NCBI GenBank assembly: GCA_973895155.1
Contig: OZ316893.1
Span: 1,984,001-2,048,000 of the forward strand
From: Marsupella aquatica
Taxonomy: Eukaryota > Marchantiophyta
DNA length: 64,000 nt
Reading direction: 5' to 3'
The position numbers were made by a program, and so were the translations under genes. Shown piece after piece: positions 36,765-50,160 of this stretch. The notes under the pieces are model-generated. The model did not search any database. It was not told the origin of the DNA and was given only the letters and a program-made list of their open reading frames with translations. Every line of letters begins with the position of its first letter. Position 1 is the stretch's first letter.

Positions 36765-39700
36765 GAAACTGGCTTTTGGAAGGTTTCTGGAATATTGCTG
36801 CCGTGATAGACACAAGGAGAAAGTTGGGCTTCAGAATGAGGGGAGGTTGAGCCTCAAATCTTGCAGAAGGATGTCAATACTTGCTTATGAGGCCTGCAAC
36901 TTGAGCTTAATTCAAGCTACGTTGATCACATTGCAGGTTTTCTGAGATGTTGGCTTGGGATGTTGGTACAATTAGGACCTGACAAGAGTGAATGAAAGCT
37001 GCTGGATTTTGACAATGCCTAGCAGAAAAGAATTTGCAAAACTTTGAGCTTGATACATAGGAAAAACTTTTCATGACGTTGGGTTAGATACACAAGGCCA
37101 TAGACTTAAACAAGAGCTTCACACAAGCAAACATAGGAACTAACTTAGAAAAAGGGTGCTGAGGGGAAGTTACCATCGAGGGCTTACCATCGAAAGTTTG
37201 GGAAGAAAACAGGGACTTTTTACAGCCCTCTATATGACTGCCCTACCAAAGACTCGACAAAGCAGTGACCATACTGGTGCTGGTGTTCAATCAAATGATT
37301 GAATTTTCTGTACTGATTCTGAGGATTTGGGCGATAAGCAGCTCAATGCCTACTTGAGCATCATGATTGAAAAACCTAAAATCAATCATACGAAGGGGCC
37401 ACACCACCTGATTCCTAAACGAATGCAAATTGTAGCCATGATGAAGGCTTGAGGCTTTTGGATTGCGGATTAACAACCCAATTACACCTGGGTCTACTCT
37501 CTTGAGAATGGTTCAAAGCCCAACTTTGCTAATCAGGGCAATCCCTAGATCAAAGAGAAAAGTGGCTTGCTCATTTCACATCATTGAGAAAGAAAGTGAT
37601 GCTTCTTCTTGCAATTAAAGAGCCCCCAAAAGTCTCTCAAGTCTCAATCATGTCATTCTCTACAATTATATGTAGACCTTTCTCTTAATTAATTGACTTC
37701 CTATACTATTGAACTTGATTTGTTCAACCAAGTATTGACTCTTTTTCCACAAGAAATGCCCATTTATGCTTGTGGTTTCTGTAAATTTTGTCTTGGAATT
37801 CAGACCATTTGAATTGGAAAAAATCATGCCCACCTTATTGGGAAGTGAGTTTCAAAGCAAAGAGAATCAAGTGGGCGAAGTTATAGGATAGTTGGTTTTT
37901 TTTTTCTGGGTGGGGGGTGGGGGAATGCAGCAGCTATGGTCATAGCATCCCCTATCAACACTTACCTGGGGAATCTTGTGGGGAATGCAGTGGATTTTCT
38001 CAAGAAGCATGTTCAAGCCCCCAACACAAATCTGTTGTTGCAACCAAAATGCCAATGGTACAGAATCTCATGGTAAGTAGAGAGGCTCAAGAGTGGGAGG
38101 GAGCTTGCAACGTTCAAAGAAAGAAAAGGAGCTAGGTGTGTTAGGGGTCCAGCATAATTGTTATGTTTAGGTTTGCTGAAGAGGTGGAGGGGGCAGGTAT
38201 TGTGACTTGTGAAGCATAGTGCATTGAGCCCACTTTGAATGTAAGATTGGAAGCCATCAGTTTGGTTAAACTGCAAGACTCACTTGGATTCTTGAAAATA
38301 GGTTTTCAGAGGGGTGGTCAAGAGATAAAATATACCAAGCTATAGAGGCTAAACCCAGGTTTCTTGTTTCTCTCTTTGTGTATCCATTTAAAGTTTTTAT
38401 TCAAAAAGAAGGAAAGAACAACGAAAGCAATTGATAAAACGCACCAATACCTTTAGTTCTCTTATTGTGCACTTTTGCCAAACCTACCAGTTTTGGTGCC
38501 ATGGTGTGTGGCCCAATTGCCATCCCCAAAGGACGCACGACCATAAAGGTAGACCGGGGCCCTGTTAAAGGAAGATATGGCGGAACCAGGTTGGAATCTA
38601 TTGATGGAAATATCTATCCACTTAGAAAAGAACAATAAAGAAATATATTGATATTAAAGAGTCCAACTAGGTTTCCAAATTGGTGGATCCTAGAACAACT
38701 TTACAACACTCTATTCCTCAAAATGAGTACAGTAAGATTCGAGAATGATAGGAGGGGCTGGTGCTAAATGCGTCTAAGAGGAAGAATGATGTAGCATGAC
38801 AAAGACCAACAAGCCAAAGAAGAAAAGACCATTCCACAAAAAGCTGACATGGTTCCAGTTTAAGCACTCGTGATTCTTTTTTCCTGCAGATTCCCCTTTT
38901 GAGCTCAATCTACAAAACTGTAGATGTCTCAATTATAGTTGAGCTGCATTCACTATTCCTTGTAGGGCCAAGGTTGTTTGTTTTGGCACTTCGGGACAAA
39001 TTCTTTTTCAGGACCTCCTATGAGATTTACGTCACTGAGCTTTATCAAGCTTTCAGTATGCTGCCTAGTAGGACTTTAGTTCTTTTGCGGTTATTGGGGA
39101 CTCTCAAACTTTTTGGCTCTTCGGTCTACCCAGGTTTTTCCTTGGTTTTCTTCCCTTTACTGCTCTTCAGCCTTTGGTATCTTATCTCCTTGTTACTTAG
39201 GTATTTTTTGTTCATCGGCAGTGTGATATATAGGGGGATATATAATCACCTTGAACTTCATTCTTCTCATTGAATGGTGCTGACTTGTGACCTCCTAAAA
39301 TTTGGATCTGGGATTTCTGAAGGTACTGTTAACTCAAGAAAGTTGGTGATGCGCATCCTTTCAAAGCTCAGGTGTTCACCAAGACAGACTAGGAGCCGCG
39401 CGGAGGGGCGGGGTGTTGGTTGGTTGGTATGTAAGAGCTTGAATTTTTGCTAGCACAAATGGGCATTCCTAGTGAGGTAATTCCTATTGCTAGAGAGTTG
39501 CAACCGTCATGTCTTTGTCAGCAAGGTAGCTAGCCTCCAACTGTGTTTGTATATTACCTCCATTCTACTCTAAACTTGCATTGGTATTCTCACAAGGCTA
39601 GTTTTTAGTGCATTTGTATGGCTCTAAATGGTCAATGAGTTGCTAGCCAGAAAAGGAGTCCAACAATTGGGGTTTCTGAAAAGGATGATACCAAATTAGA

Positions 39701-42471
39701 GGTACTCCAAACCAAGTTTTGGCAAGCAAGGGACTAAACCTGCTAGCAAAGTGGTGGATATTGAACGTTTTTTCTTCAAGTGAGAAAAACTATAATATAG
39801 CTCGTTTCCTTTCAGCTGGAAAAGAATTTTTGTCTGCTTACATAGAACTGATACCCAAGCCTCAATCCTGTGCTCCAACCCACTAAGTTGAAGTAGTTAT
39901 GCGTCAACCCTTGCTATCGAGCCCCGAGCTAGAACGAAGGATAATTCTAAAAGAGTTTTGGAATGGGTAGAAAACTAAATCCTCTCAAATGTATTTTGTA
40001 ATGCTTCCTGACGTGTTTTCAAGGGGAACACAAGGTGCCAAGGAATAAAGAATCGCTTCGTGTCAACCCCCAGTCTCCCAAAGACCTTGGTCGGTATGGT
40101 GCATCGTGCCTTCCCCAACCGTTATATGCTCTACGAATTCGTCAAATAGGTGACGGCAAATTTAATTGTGGGAGGATTATAATTGCAGTACAGTACATTT
40201 GCATCAATTCCCTAATTTGGGAACTTCCGTAATCCAGGATTCCAGGCCCTAAATCTTCTCTATTTATCAATCAATTCTCATAACTCCTCTAGTCTCCACG
40301 CATTAAAAAGTGACTGTCTGCGGTCGAAAGTCAACATCACGAAATTTCTAGAGCAGCATCGAGATTTTTTATGGACTGTTATTTGATAAACGTACGGGAT
40401 TTCTAAGCTGCCAAAACGATCAATTTCAATTTCATCATGGCAACTATTCTGTTTGTCATCATTGGACAATAGTGTTCGAAGCGGCTATTTTTAGGAAACC
40501 TGGAGTTGAAGTTGCATATTAATTCCTGGCGGGCCTTGCTTGCTATTTGGCACGGCAGCACGTTGTTGCGGACATTTTGAATAACCCACCGTTGAACTTC
40601 TTCGTATTCAAGCTTTCCGCAAAATATGAGTAACAACAGTTCCCAAAGGGATCTGTACTTGAAGTGAGCCTATATTTAGATTGAGGGTAGTTTACTGCGT
40701 TGAAATGCGAACTTAGGAACGGCTGTTTGCAGCTGACAAGTGACAATTGTCCAGAACTTGCTGTTTTGCTTGCGCCTTGATACTCATTTTTGTTTTACTT
40801 TGGAAAACGGAAAGACCTTCAACTTAGTACTGTATCACAGTCTTCGATGATGTACAATTTCTGCGAGTCCAGTCTGATGTTGGCACTATTCTTTCAGGGT
40901 GGTTCTGCTATAATTGGATGGCGATCGATTGAGCCACATCTACTATTCTACTACCACCAAATGATGCAGCTGAATGATGCCTAATGAAATGCCTCTTGCA
41001 ATAGTGGCATAGTGCTCTACAAACCTGTGGTTGCCTTCGGGAAAGGAGCCAAACAAGTGCAGTGCATCCACGTTCCAAATGACGCAATTTCAAATCTTGT
41101 CAATTGATTATACCCAAAAAGGAGCTTTTTGTTGAGCTTGTTGCGCAAGATAAGATCTTGTGAAGATTGCAGCTGCGACTTTAAGATAGATTGCAAATCT
41201 GATGCATGTCCACACTACAGGAGTGAGCGGTGCCGTTTTGGTCCATACTGGACATCCCTCAATACAGTGATACAATTATATGAGAAACATTGCATGCTAA
41301 AGGGGAGGTACCCAGATTTCATATACATCATGCAAATAGTTTAAGATTATCCCACAGACCAAGAGCCTAGAGCTCGAGCTTTAAACTTGCTAGCCCTGAT
41401 ACCAGTGCTGATGCACAGGAAGGGCTCTCTCTAACTCTTACAATAATTTAAATATCAACAAAATTTTACCAGAGAAATTATGGTCTATCCACTATGCCTA
41501 CTAGGTCAGGAATGGTAGAATTTAAATTCCAAATTGTAGTTTAGATTGCAAGCAAAAAGGTAAGGACAATTCCCCATTCAAACAGTGTTCACGCCTAAAC
41601 CTTAAGCGCCTCATGATGGGCAATGTGGTGAAGGTTATAAGTTGAGTCAACAGGACGTGGCAGGCCCTATTAGTGGGTCTCAAAACTTCAAACCTTGATG
41701 TACATGAACTACTAGCTAGGTTAAGGTTGAGGATAGAGAAAGTTATGGACGGCCAATCTCATAATCCATAACTATTTGCTGTAAAGAATGGTTATTTACC
41801 ATACCATAAATCACTGTAGAGGCTAGTGAAAAATTCTTGCCACTTCTTTATGGCCAAAAGTCATCACCCATGATGATGAAGCTTGATACTCAAGGTATCC
41901 TCCATTAATGAGGTTGGGAAGCCACAATGAAGGTGCTTGTGGGAGGTATATTTCCCACTTTGTAGCAGAAATAAGGGCTTTTCCATTTTAGAGGAGTACT
42001 CCAAGCTGCACATCGGATGCAGTGTCCAAAGTTGGGAAATCTAATGCATGATAGCTTTATTTTTAAGATGCTTGGAACCCACTGACTTGAGAATGGAAAA
42101 TCCATAGTGAATTGTGGGGATGTGTTGCCTCTAGCAGATGCGCTGATTGGTAACCCTTTGCCACCATGAGGCAAGTGAGTGTGAAAGCACCCATAGATTA
42201 ATGTCCAAGTGAACTGTCTTTGTCTAAAGAATGTAAGTAGAGCAGATGTGGGTAGCGACCCCAGAAAATGTATTATGCTGCCTTGGCTTGCAATTGAATG
42301 TCAACCTGTATACCACCTTAAGCATTGGGCATGGTGAGGACTGATAACTGTCAACCTCAATAACGAAGCTAGCTAGTCATGCAGCTTTGGGACTCAGCCT
42401 CTGAATATGCAAGCCCATGACCACCACATAAATTTGTATACAAAAAGCTGGTCTGAAACAGAGAGCCAATG
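36765..42471. other. 5.7 kb without a recognised gene
   Basis: The best frame, 38899-39273 (plus, 124 codons), is hydrophobic in its C-terminal half but matches nothing known and lacks a conserved start context. Other frames are short. No clear transposon ends. Confidence 0.35.
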
Positions 42472-42501
42472 TTTGCATTTGCATTTGCATTTGCATTTGC
42501 A
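42472..42501. repeat. (TTTGCA)5 microsatellite
   Basis: Five perfect hexanucleotide units. Confidence 0.95.
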
Positions 42502-45500
42502 TGCAGCAGTGTGTGTATCATGCGCGCATTAACAAGCTTAAAGACATTGAAGTCTAGTCGAGGAAATAGTAGGCTCTAGAAATACAATCAAAAGGGACTG
42601 AGTGACAATTCAAAAAAAGGAAGAGTAGGGCATAATGAAAGGCATTGACAGACTGATTCTGGCCAAGGAGAAGCAGTGCCTCAGGTCTTGTTGACCGGCA
42701 TTTGTAAGGTGGACACAAATCATATTTGCTTGGAACAATCTCAGAACATTGCTGCTAAAGCGGGTGCTAAAGCCTATTCTAAGGAAAGCTGGTCCACAAT
42801 GAACCACTTTAAAGTGCTGAAAGAGCTTTAAAAAATCTGACTTACAAAAAAATCTAGCAACTGGGGAAACCGTTTTCTGGGATATGGATAAGATTGCAGG
42901 ATAGAATGTTGGATTGAATGGCCACAAAAAATAAATAACAGGTCACATAAAGAAAACTAACAGCCATGAATTGTTGGATGATGCAAGTTCCAAGTCTTCC
43001 GTACTGATATGTTTTGTAGTCTAGAAAATGCATATGTTTTCCCCTGCTCAGCCAGAGATGAACAGTTTTATCTAAAGGATAGATCCCAGGATAGATGTGT
43101 CTGTGGAGTAGGGTTGAGGGTGAAGGAATGTAATGTTGTTGCATTGAGCCAATATGCCTATTACAATCTTCCTCAAATATTGGACCCATCCCCAAACTCA
43201 TGACTTTTCTGCTGGTACTTGGTTTTGAGAAATTTGGAAAACTCTTGCCACTATTTGCCCAAAAAGAGCCACCAATGCCTGGTTTAAGTAAGTTTGCAGA
43301 TAGCTTATTTTCAAAAGAGTTTTGCAATAGTACACAAAAAAAGTCACTACCCTTGCAGATAGGTCTAGTTGTCTCTAGCCAATATAATTTGCAATGCTAT
43401 AGAAGCGATGAGTCAGATTTGAAATGCACCAATCAACTTCTCTAGGAAAACTGAGGTTTGTAGCATTCTTTACTATAATTCACTATCAAAGTGTCCTATT
43501 ATGACTTATTCCAAGGAGTGAGGCCATAGGCTGTAATATCTCTTATAACAGGAAATTTTCAGACTTAGACTATGTTTGTGAGTAGGGAAGGGCATGAGGA
43601 GTCTGGGTACAGGGAGGCCTCTGTGCTCATATGCATGGGCATCTGGGTTAGGTTTTATAATAGCCAATCTCTTTGTATCCATGAAAACCTTCCGTTCTCA
43701 AAACAAATCTCAGGAAGTGACAGCCTCCCAAGAAGTTTGAACTTTCAGGGTATTCAAAGATGGGTGCAAAGGTGGGACTCATTGATTAACCTGATATCCC
43801 CAACGTACCTACAGCCTCAAATGTCAAGAAGTAAATTCTGATCAATCAAAGAGTTGCCTCATCATCACATGACAATTTTTGATGGAAAACCAATTGGTCC
43901 ATCTTCGAACACACATGAACCTCCTTTGTCATAGACTAACCCTCCCAGAAGCTTTTCACACTAGCCAGATGCTACCAAACCTTCCCAATTGGCGAAAAAT
44001 CCTCCCCAGTTCCCTCCAACTTTGGCCTAACCCCTTCAACCCCCCCGAAATTGAGGAATCCTTGCCAAATTCAGCAGGGATACAATTTGACTGAATTATT
44101 GTCAGATTAGTTTGCTCCCATCTCAACATCCCATTCTTTAACATCTTTTAGAATGAATCTTTATCAACAGTAGTCTTGCAGGGGGCTTTACAAGAACTCA
44201 TGAATAAGCCTTCCACAAGTTGTTAAAACCATTCCAAGATTTCTGTACAACGAATGAATGAGATATCTTTTAGTCGTCTGTCCATATGTCCGGAATGTTT
44301 GCTCATACGAACAGCTTCATTCACAACCACCATGTATCCAGGTCTTCATCTTCTCAAATTATTTAAGGTATTCACCCATAGCAGTCGCCTGGCGAGGGTC
44401 CTAGAATAACTTGAAGCACCTTCATTTTCTGAAGTAACATGGCACTATCGATACCGATACTGATTGTAAATAATATAATCTCATCGAACGAAACGGGGAA
44501 TTCCAAGTCTCCCAGTTTATATTCCAAACATTGAAACGGCATACAGAGAGTTCTGCACGAGAGTCCAAATGCAGTCGAGTCCATTTACGTTAAGATTCAC
44601 GGGCAAGTCTTAAGAAATTTTCCAACCACAATCCAGTGATTAGCACAACAGCAGCACCAAGAATACGTCAGGCTAGCGTCAACGGAAACACACAATCTGG
44701 TTCGAGAGGCAACAACAAGAGCTAAATGAGTCGCCATCCGGAATAACGAATCAGAACTAATGGGCAACTCCACAGGTGCAGAGCTCTCGACTGGCAGGCG
44801 TCCTTGGCAGTTCAGTGAACCATATTTAAACAGCGTTTTGTAAGAGATCACGTACCATGGTCATGAAAACTGACGCTGTTGTTCGAGTCAGGAACGGTGG
44901 AAAGGCTTGCTTGTGTTAGAGAGAGAATGAATCATCTACAGTAGTCTCCTTCCCAGCTGGACCCAAAACACTTAATATATAAGTTTTAACTTAGTTTACT
45001 CCAATCACTATGTACTCGAGTGGAAACTCTGGATGGTTATTGGGAATTTCTAAAAGGTGGACTGGGGACGGTTGACAACAGTGTCAGTCAGATTCATAAG
45101 TCCCCGCTGGTCCGTTCCTTCAAACTGTGGCAAGTTCATATAAAGGCAGTGCACCGTTCCAGACAGACAGAAGCAGACATAGAACCTAAGATGTTGAAAT
45201 CCATGTAGATATCTCAATAACTATTTAAAATTGTAGGAATTTCAAGCCTACCTGGCGTCAGATCCAACTTATCTACATTTCCAGGTTGTTTCCTCATCCG
45301 GCATGATTTGGAGAGAAACAGTGACGTTTATTATGAAGAAACTAGGGTCTTGAAAAAGTACAAATGGATCTCATATCCTGGAGCTCTTCGACTTGAGGCA
45401 TACAGGTTCCTGTGTTGGACTTGAATAAACGAGGGAATGAACCACATGAACACTTTTGGAACCACATAGGGCTTCGCACAGTATTGCGTCAGTGGAGTTG

Positions 45501-46464
45501 TGAGTTCTCCCAAGAGATACACACTCTTGGCATTCTCCCGCAAACATATCTGGAGATTGGAGAAAAGTTGGAGAAAAGTATAGATATGGGATGTCGTAGC
45601 AACCTGACGAAAGGCTACTTTAGAATGGTTAACATAATTGTACAAAGACGTCTGCCTACACCCAGAGGTTTGCAGTTTGCCATAGTAGTTGTCCTGTGCC
45701 ATCACATAACCAAAACCGAAAGTCAGTAAGGATACAGTCCATTGCAGACCGTCGATACACATCCCTACTCACTTCCAGTTGATTACCAAAGACGTGACCT
45801 CGATGTGATTGCCAAAATCTATCGAGTAAACATCCATCATTAAAGAACAAGATCACATGAGTTTCAACGCTGAGTTACTTCGAGAAGATTTTAGTAAAGG
45901 AGACAAACACAATCTGCGAAACGACTAGTCCGAGCGCATCAGAAACCGGTGAATTTCTGCAACCAAGAGAATAGTTCTCGTCACACACATCCAAAAAGCA
46001 AGAAGGCGCAAGAACACAGAAAGAGAAGACAATTACCCGAGCAATTAGATTATTGTACTGATGAGAACCCTGGGTGCAATCAGATTCTATTGCCGATATT
46101 ATCAATATGTAGAACCTCTGACCTGATGTCCCTCATGTAATGGTGGACAAGGTGCAATTTCTGTATTAAAGAGCTTAAAACGACTGAAAGTTCCATTCAC
46201 TCCTTGATTATTGACCTACTAAGCAAAAAGAAGAGTCCAATAAACATCACTATTATTATTATTATGACATAGACACATCTCCTAGTTCCGTGTCGAAGGT
46301 ACAACGCTAGGAAACTTCTCCATGAGCAGCTCTTCCAACAGAATGACAATATTTCAAATTTTAAATAACTTGCTTCCACAGATGGCCTGTAGCAAGAGCG
46401 CAGCAACTACACAGTTCAATGGACTCACATGAAAAGGAGAACTCTTCAGCTCTACTGCTTCGGA
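42502..46464. other. 4 kb without a supported gene
   Basis: The longest frames are minus 42854-43327 (157 codons) and minus 45331-45762 (143 codons). Neither shows a domain, and opposite-strand frames overlap the second. They may be chance or hypothetical proteins. The part nearest 46464 includes the 3' region of the TRIAP1-like gene. Confidence 0.35.
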
Positions 46465-48205
46465 TTAGAGGCAAGCATCAAATTCTCGATTTTCAGGAGA
46501 TGGCTGAGGTTTCGGTCCTCTAATCGCTTCTGCATTACGATCATAAGCACTTGTCACATAAGGCGGTTCACCAGCTTGAAAGATACAAAAAAGTGAATAT
46601 AACAGATTGCTTTTAATTGCTCAGCTGATCATTTCCGTGTGTGACAATGCACCAATATAAATCTCATCTGGATAAATCGAAACTCACGAGGCCGATGATG
46701 ATTAATAAAGAAGGGACAGAAAGACGAAATAAAAACATCTTCTGATTGAAGGGGAATTTCAAGTCAAATCAGCGTTCAGATTGAAATCATCACTGGATCC
46801 TTTCTGGTCACTTTGTTATGGGTAGTCAATCATAAATGTCCAGCTTCAAGGTCAATTTTACTGTCGGCATGCTGTGCTTACAAAGGTTCACTCTTCTGAG
46901 AAGCACAGTCTCTTTCTGTGGAGCACGTGACAATGTATCTCGTGAGCCTCCTACTGTTTTGGGTCATAGAAAAGTCCGACATTAGCTCACAGTACGAGAT
47001 GGGCTCTATTGGCGTGTTGGCAGAGAACTAGCGATGCACCTATACAAGATCATTTGCCGCAAAGGGAGCAAGCCAGCAGTCTACTGGGGAAATGAGATTA
47101 ATTTGGAAGGATTCAACGTAACCATTACACACATTGAACGACAGAAGCAAAAAAGGTCTTGTTTCATGTCAGGAGCTATGATTGACTACCCATAACAAAG
47201 TGACCAGAATGATTGTACGAGAATGATCTCCCGATATATATTGACTGAACCAGAGGATAACAATCTTCTATCGTTCTTGCACAGGATCTCGTCAAGCAAA
47301 CAAACGCGTGGAAAACATCCACATAGGGGAAGAACTATGTGAAATAACAACACTTGGTGGCACAACCCGCGTGTTTCTCCCAGCAAGTCTTACTACTTCT
47401 GGATTGGCTAAGAGGTCCAGAGTAGTTTATTTCAAGTCCACTATATTCTAGGTTTGAATGTTGAATCACATCAAATTTGTGCATCAGTCAAGGATATGAG
47501 AATGTTCTTTGTAGCTGATAAGATCATAATGTTCCAGTTCCCGTCAGTTGATGCAGAGCCTTCACATGGCTGATAAAGTTCTCAACTTACGGTTTCTTGG
47601 CATCTTTTTAGAAACTTGTAAAAACATGATTTTAATGTAGAAAAGAAAGACTACTGACCGAAAGACATGCTCTGTATGCCTCCCACTCCACTATGCATTC
47701 CTCCTTCTCCCACTGACCCTTGAGAAACTTCTCTGTGTACCATCTGTCCAAATTAGCAAACATAATCGCAACCCATAAGTAAGAATGATAGTTCAAAGCT
47801 TTGACTGAAAGTGACCATTTAAAAAACAACAACATGAAATTAGAAAAAGTGAACAGGCAACATTCAGAAGCCCACTAACGGATCCACTCCCTTCAGAACA
47901 CTTGGAACCCAGAATCTTGCAGCGACGATTCAAATGCTGCATTTAAAGAGAAGGAATAAACGCCAGGGCAACACCGGTGCTATAGAGCACCTGACTGGCA
48001 ACACAGCACGAAAAGTCCTGAGAAAAGTTGTAAATCGCTGCACAAGACAAAGAGAGCAATTGTACCGATTGAAGCAGTCATTGTATGCTGCCTTCAGAGC
48101 AGAACAGGACGGGTTACCACTGTTGCCTTCGCTCTTCACTGACTGAGCGCTGCCTGCATTCTCTGCCGCTATCGTCTCTACCCTTGCCGCTGCCGCCACC
48201 GCCAT
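46465..48205 (-). CDS. TRIAP1/Mdm35-like twin CX9C protein
   Basis: Four exons: 48066-48205, 47659-47743, 46882-46915 and 46465-46574 (stop TAA), all with GT-AG introns (322, 743 and 307 bases). They join in phase into 122 residues. The core is a twin CX9C helical hairpin: C34-x9-C44 and C63-x9-C73, with the family signature CFNRWYTEKFLKGQW between and ECIVEWEAYRACLS at the end. In yeast and animals Mdm35/TRIAP1 lies in the mitochondrial intermembrane space, is imported through Mia40 disulfide relay, and partners Ups/PRELI proteins in phosphatidic acid transfer; plant homologues are presumed similar. Exons 1 and 2 are secure. The 34-base third exon fits the plant homologues, which continue with LL-R-type residues, and is good but less certain. 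The last exon adds a polar tail of about 35 residues that I cannot match. The Ala-rich N-terminus (residues 1-32) is not conserved. Confidence 0.85.
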
Positions 48206-48780
48206 CTATGGACATCGCCAAACCGTTTCCCTCTCTCTGCTGCTCTTCCTTTTGATCCAATTCACCACCTCGACACAAAGCAGCAGGCCCTAAGACGACC
48301 ACGGCAGGAGGAACCGCATCCCATTGGATTCTCAGAGCCCAAACCCCTGCTGCTGAAATCAAAGCGCTTGCCGAATCCGCATCGGCTCAAACACTGAAGC
48401 CCTCATCCCACCGCAGACACGCCTCGGACACCGCTGCTCTTCAGCTCCGTGCCACACCGCATTCCATTGCTCATTCATTCATCCATATCCATCTCTCTAT
48501 CTAATCAATTCAAACCTGCAGACCAGCAACCCGAAATCTTGACATTAAAAAGTCACTTTGCTCCCACGCGAAGCTATTAGATTTCGTTCGCGACACGGTG
48601 GATGCTCATCAAGACAGGTCAACAACCGAATCCGAAGCTCATCTAACAGCGGACTGAACGAACGACAGCGTCAATCACGGCGCAACACAGTGGTGAATGT
48701 ATCGAAGGAAGGCGAGGAGAAAAGTCGAATGTTCGTTGTCCGTCCGACAAGATGCCCTCCACATTGGATTGAGCACGGAT
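48206..48780. promoter_or_regulatory. Upstream region of the TRIAP1-like gene
   Basis: This is the 5' side of the minus-strand gene starting at 48205. I see no clear TATA box. Open frames here (minus 48114-48362) overlap the first exon in another frame and are not credible. Bounds are nominal. Confidence 0.3.
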
Positions 48781-49152
48781 TTTGCAAAAGTGGGAACGAG
48801 AATCGCCTTAATCTTTAAACCGCCACTGGCCATAGATATACTGTAGAAGTGTTTGCAAAAGTGGGAACGAGAATCACCTTAGTCTTTAAACCACTGGCCA
48901 TATATGATGAAGCTTTATGAAACTGCCTATATGGTGAATCCAATCCACCTTTCTAATTTTCTAATTTGTGTTCAGTATTTTAATTTTAATGTGACCTTAG
49001 TCTTTAAACCACTGGCCATATATGATGAAGCTTTATGAAACTCCCTATATGGTGAACCCAATCCACCTTTCTAATTTGTGTTCAGTATTTTAATTTTAAT
49101 GTGCCTTCACTTTTCTAATTTGTGTTCAGTATTTTACTTTTTAATGTGCCTT
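48781..49152. repeat. Tandem repeats, ~120-bp and ~45-bp units
   Basis: A unit containing GTCTTTAAACCACTGGCCAT, CTATATGGTGAA and TTTGTGTTCAGTATTTTA occurs twice in full (from about 48870 and 48990), preceded by a partial copy at 48781-48837 and followed by a third copy of its TTCTAATTTGTGTTCAG end. Copies differ by a few bases. The unit includes the 5' end of the non-coding element family described at 30250 and 60391. Confidence 0.8.
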
Positions 49153-49593
49153 AACAAGGTGAATCATTTGTACTAATTTGATTTTGAATTAAGAATTTGG
49201 TTCTGTAAATGTTAAATTTTTCCTTTTCAATCACTCCTTATTGAATTATATTTTTTTCATGAGAGTGAGACAAATGAATTTGAACAATGTACACTTGTGT
49301 ACTAAGTTACTCTCATGGTTTACTTTCCAAAATTTATGGTTTTAATTGAGTTGATTATCATTGTCTAGAAGCAAGTGAAAGTTTGTACTATATGTGCACA
49401 ACTCTTTGTACTTTGATCATAATGTGTTTTTCTTTGCATGTGTATGATGTTACTCACTCTTAATTAAGAGAAATTAATTTATTGGCATATACTTTACATG
49501 TACCTTTAGTTTTTTATAGAATAAATCAAATGAATTACATGTCACTACAAGACAAAAAAAGAGGCATGTTCCATGGATGAACATGCTATATGA
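48900..49593 (+). mobile_element. Non-coding element family, copy C
   Basis: It shares the family's start (CTATATGGTGAATCCA) and end (ACTACAAGACAAAAAA, then GAACATGCTATA) with copies A and B. The 5' part has been amplified in tandem and the middle has diverged. No target duplication is visible. Confidence 0.55.
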
Positions 49594-49880
49594 GGGGAAG
49601 TGTCCAAGACCTCCAAATTTTTTTCCACATTCCACTCACTTTTCTCCTCTACCATGCTCCACTATTAACCCATTAAACCATCACAGGCCATATCTAAGGG
49701 AGAAGTGTCCAAGACCTCCCTCTTTTTTTGCATTCCACTCACTTTTCTAGTGTACCATGCTCCAGTTTTTCAAAGGAAAGAATTACTTTTAATGGTGGCT
49801 ACGGGCAACCCATAGCTTTTAAACCACCACTGGCCACATAAAAGGAGAAGTGCGCAAAGACTTCTCCCTTTTTCACATTC
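49594..49880. repeat. Repeats of a GGAGAAGTGTCCAAGACCTCC block
   Basis: A block with GAAGTGTCCAAGACCTCC, a T run and CATTCCACTCACTTTTCT occurs near 49597 and 49702, and in degraded form near 49846. Between the last two lies one ancestral-looking copy of the palindromic unit amplified just downstream. Confidence 0.7.
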
Positions 49881-49931
49881 CTCTCCTCTAGGGTGAGACC
49901 TTGCTACACAGTTTTGCCATGGACAGGGCTC

Positions 49932-50160
49932 TAAAGGGAAGGTGTGGTTTGAGGTTACTTTTAATGGTAGCTATGAGTAACCCATAGCTTTTAAAGGGAG
50001 GGTGTGGTTTGAGGTTACTTTTAATGGTAGCTATGGGTAACCCATAGCTTTTAAAGGTAAGGTGTGGTTTAAGGTCATTTTGAATGGTAGCTATAGGTAC
50101 CCATAGCTTTTAAAGGGAAGGTGTAGTTTTCAGTTTACTTTTAATGGTAGCTACAGGTTA
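49932..50160. repeat. 60-bp tandem array with internal palindromes
   Basis: About 3.8 units with a strict 60-base period. Each carries a GGTGTGGTTT-type block, TTTTAATGGT, and a near-perfect palindrome with ten-base arms AGCTATGGGT and ACCCATAGCT around a single base. The second unit has the perfect palindrome; the others carry one or two changes. A single extra copy lies upstream at about 49785-49830. Confidence 0.9.

Noticed and set aside
45331-45762. 143-codon minus-strand frame
   Set aside because: It overlaps a 105-codon plus frame. It has no domain, splice support or conserved start, and could be chance in a 64-kb window.
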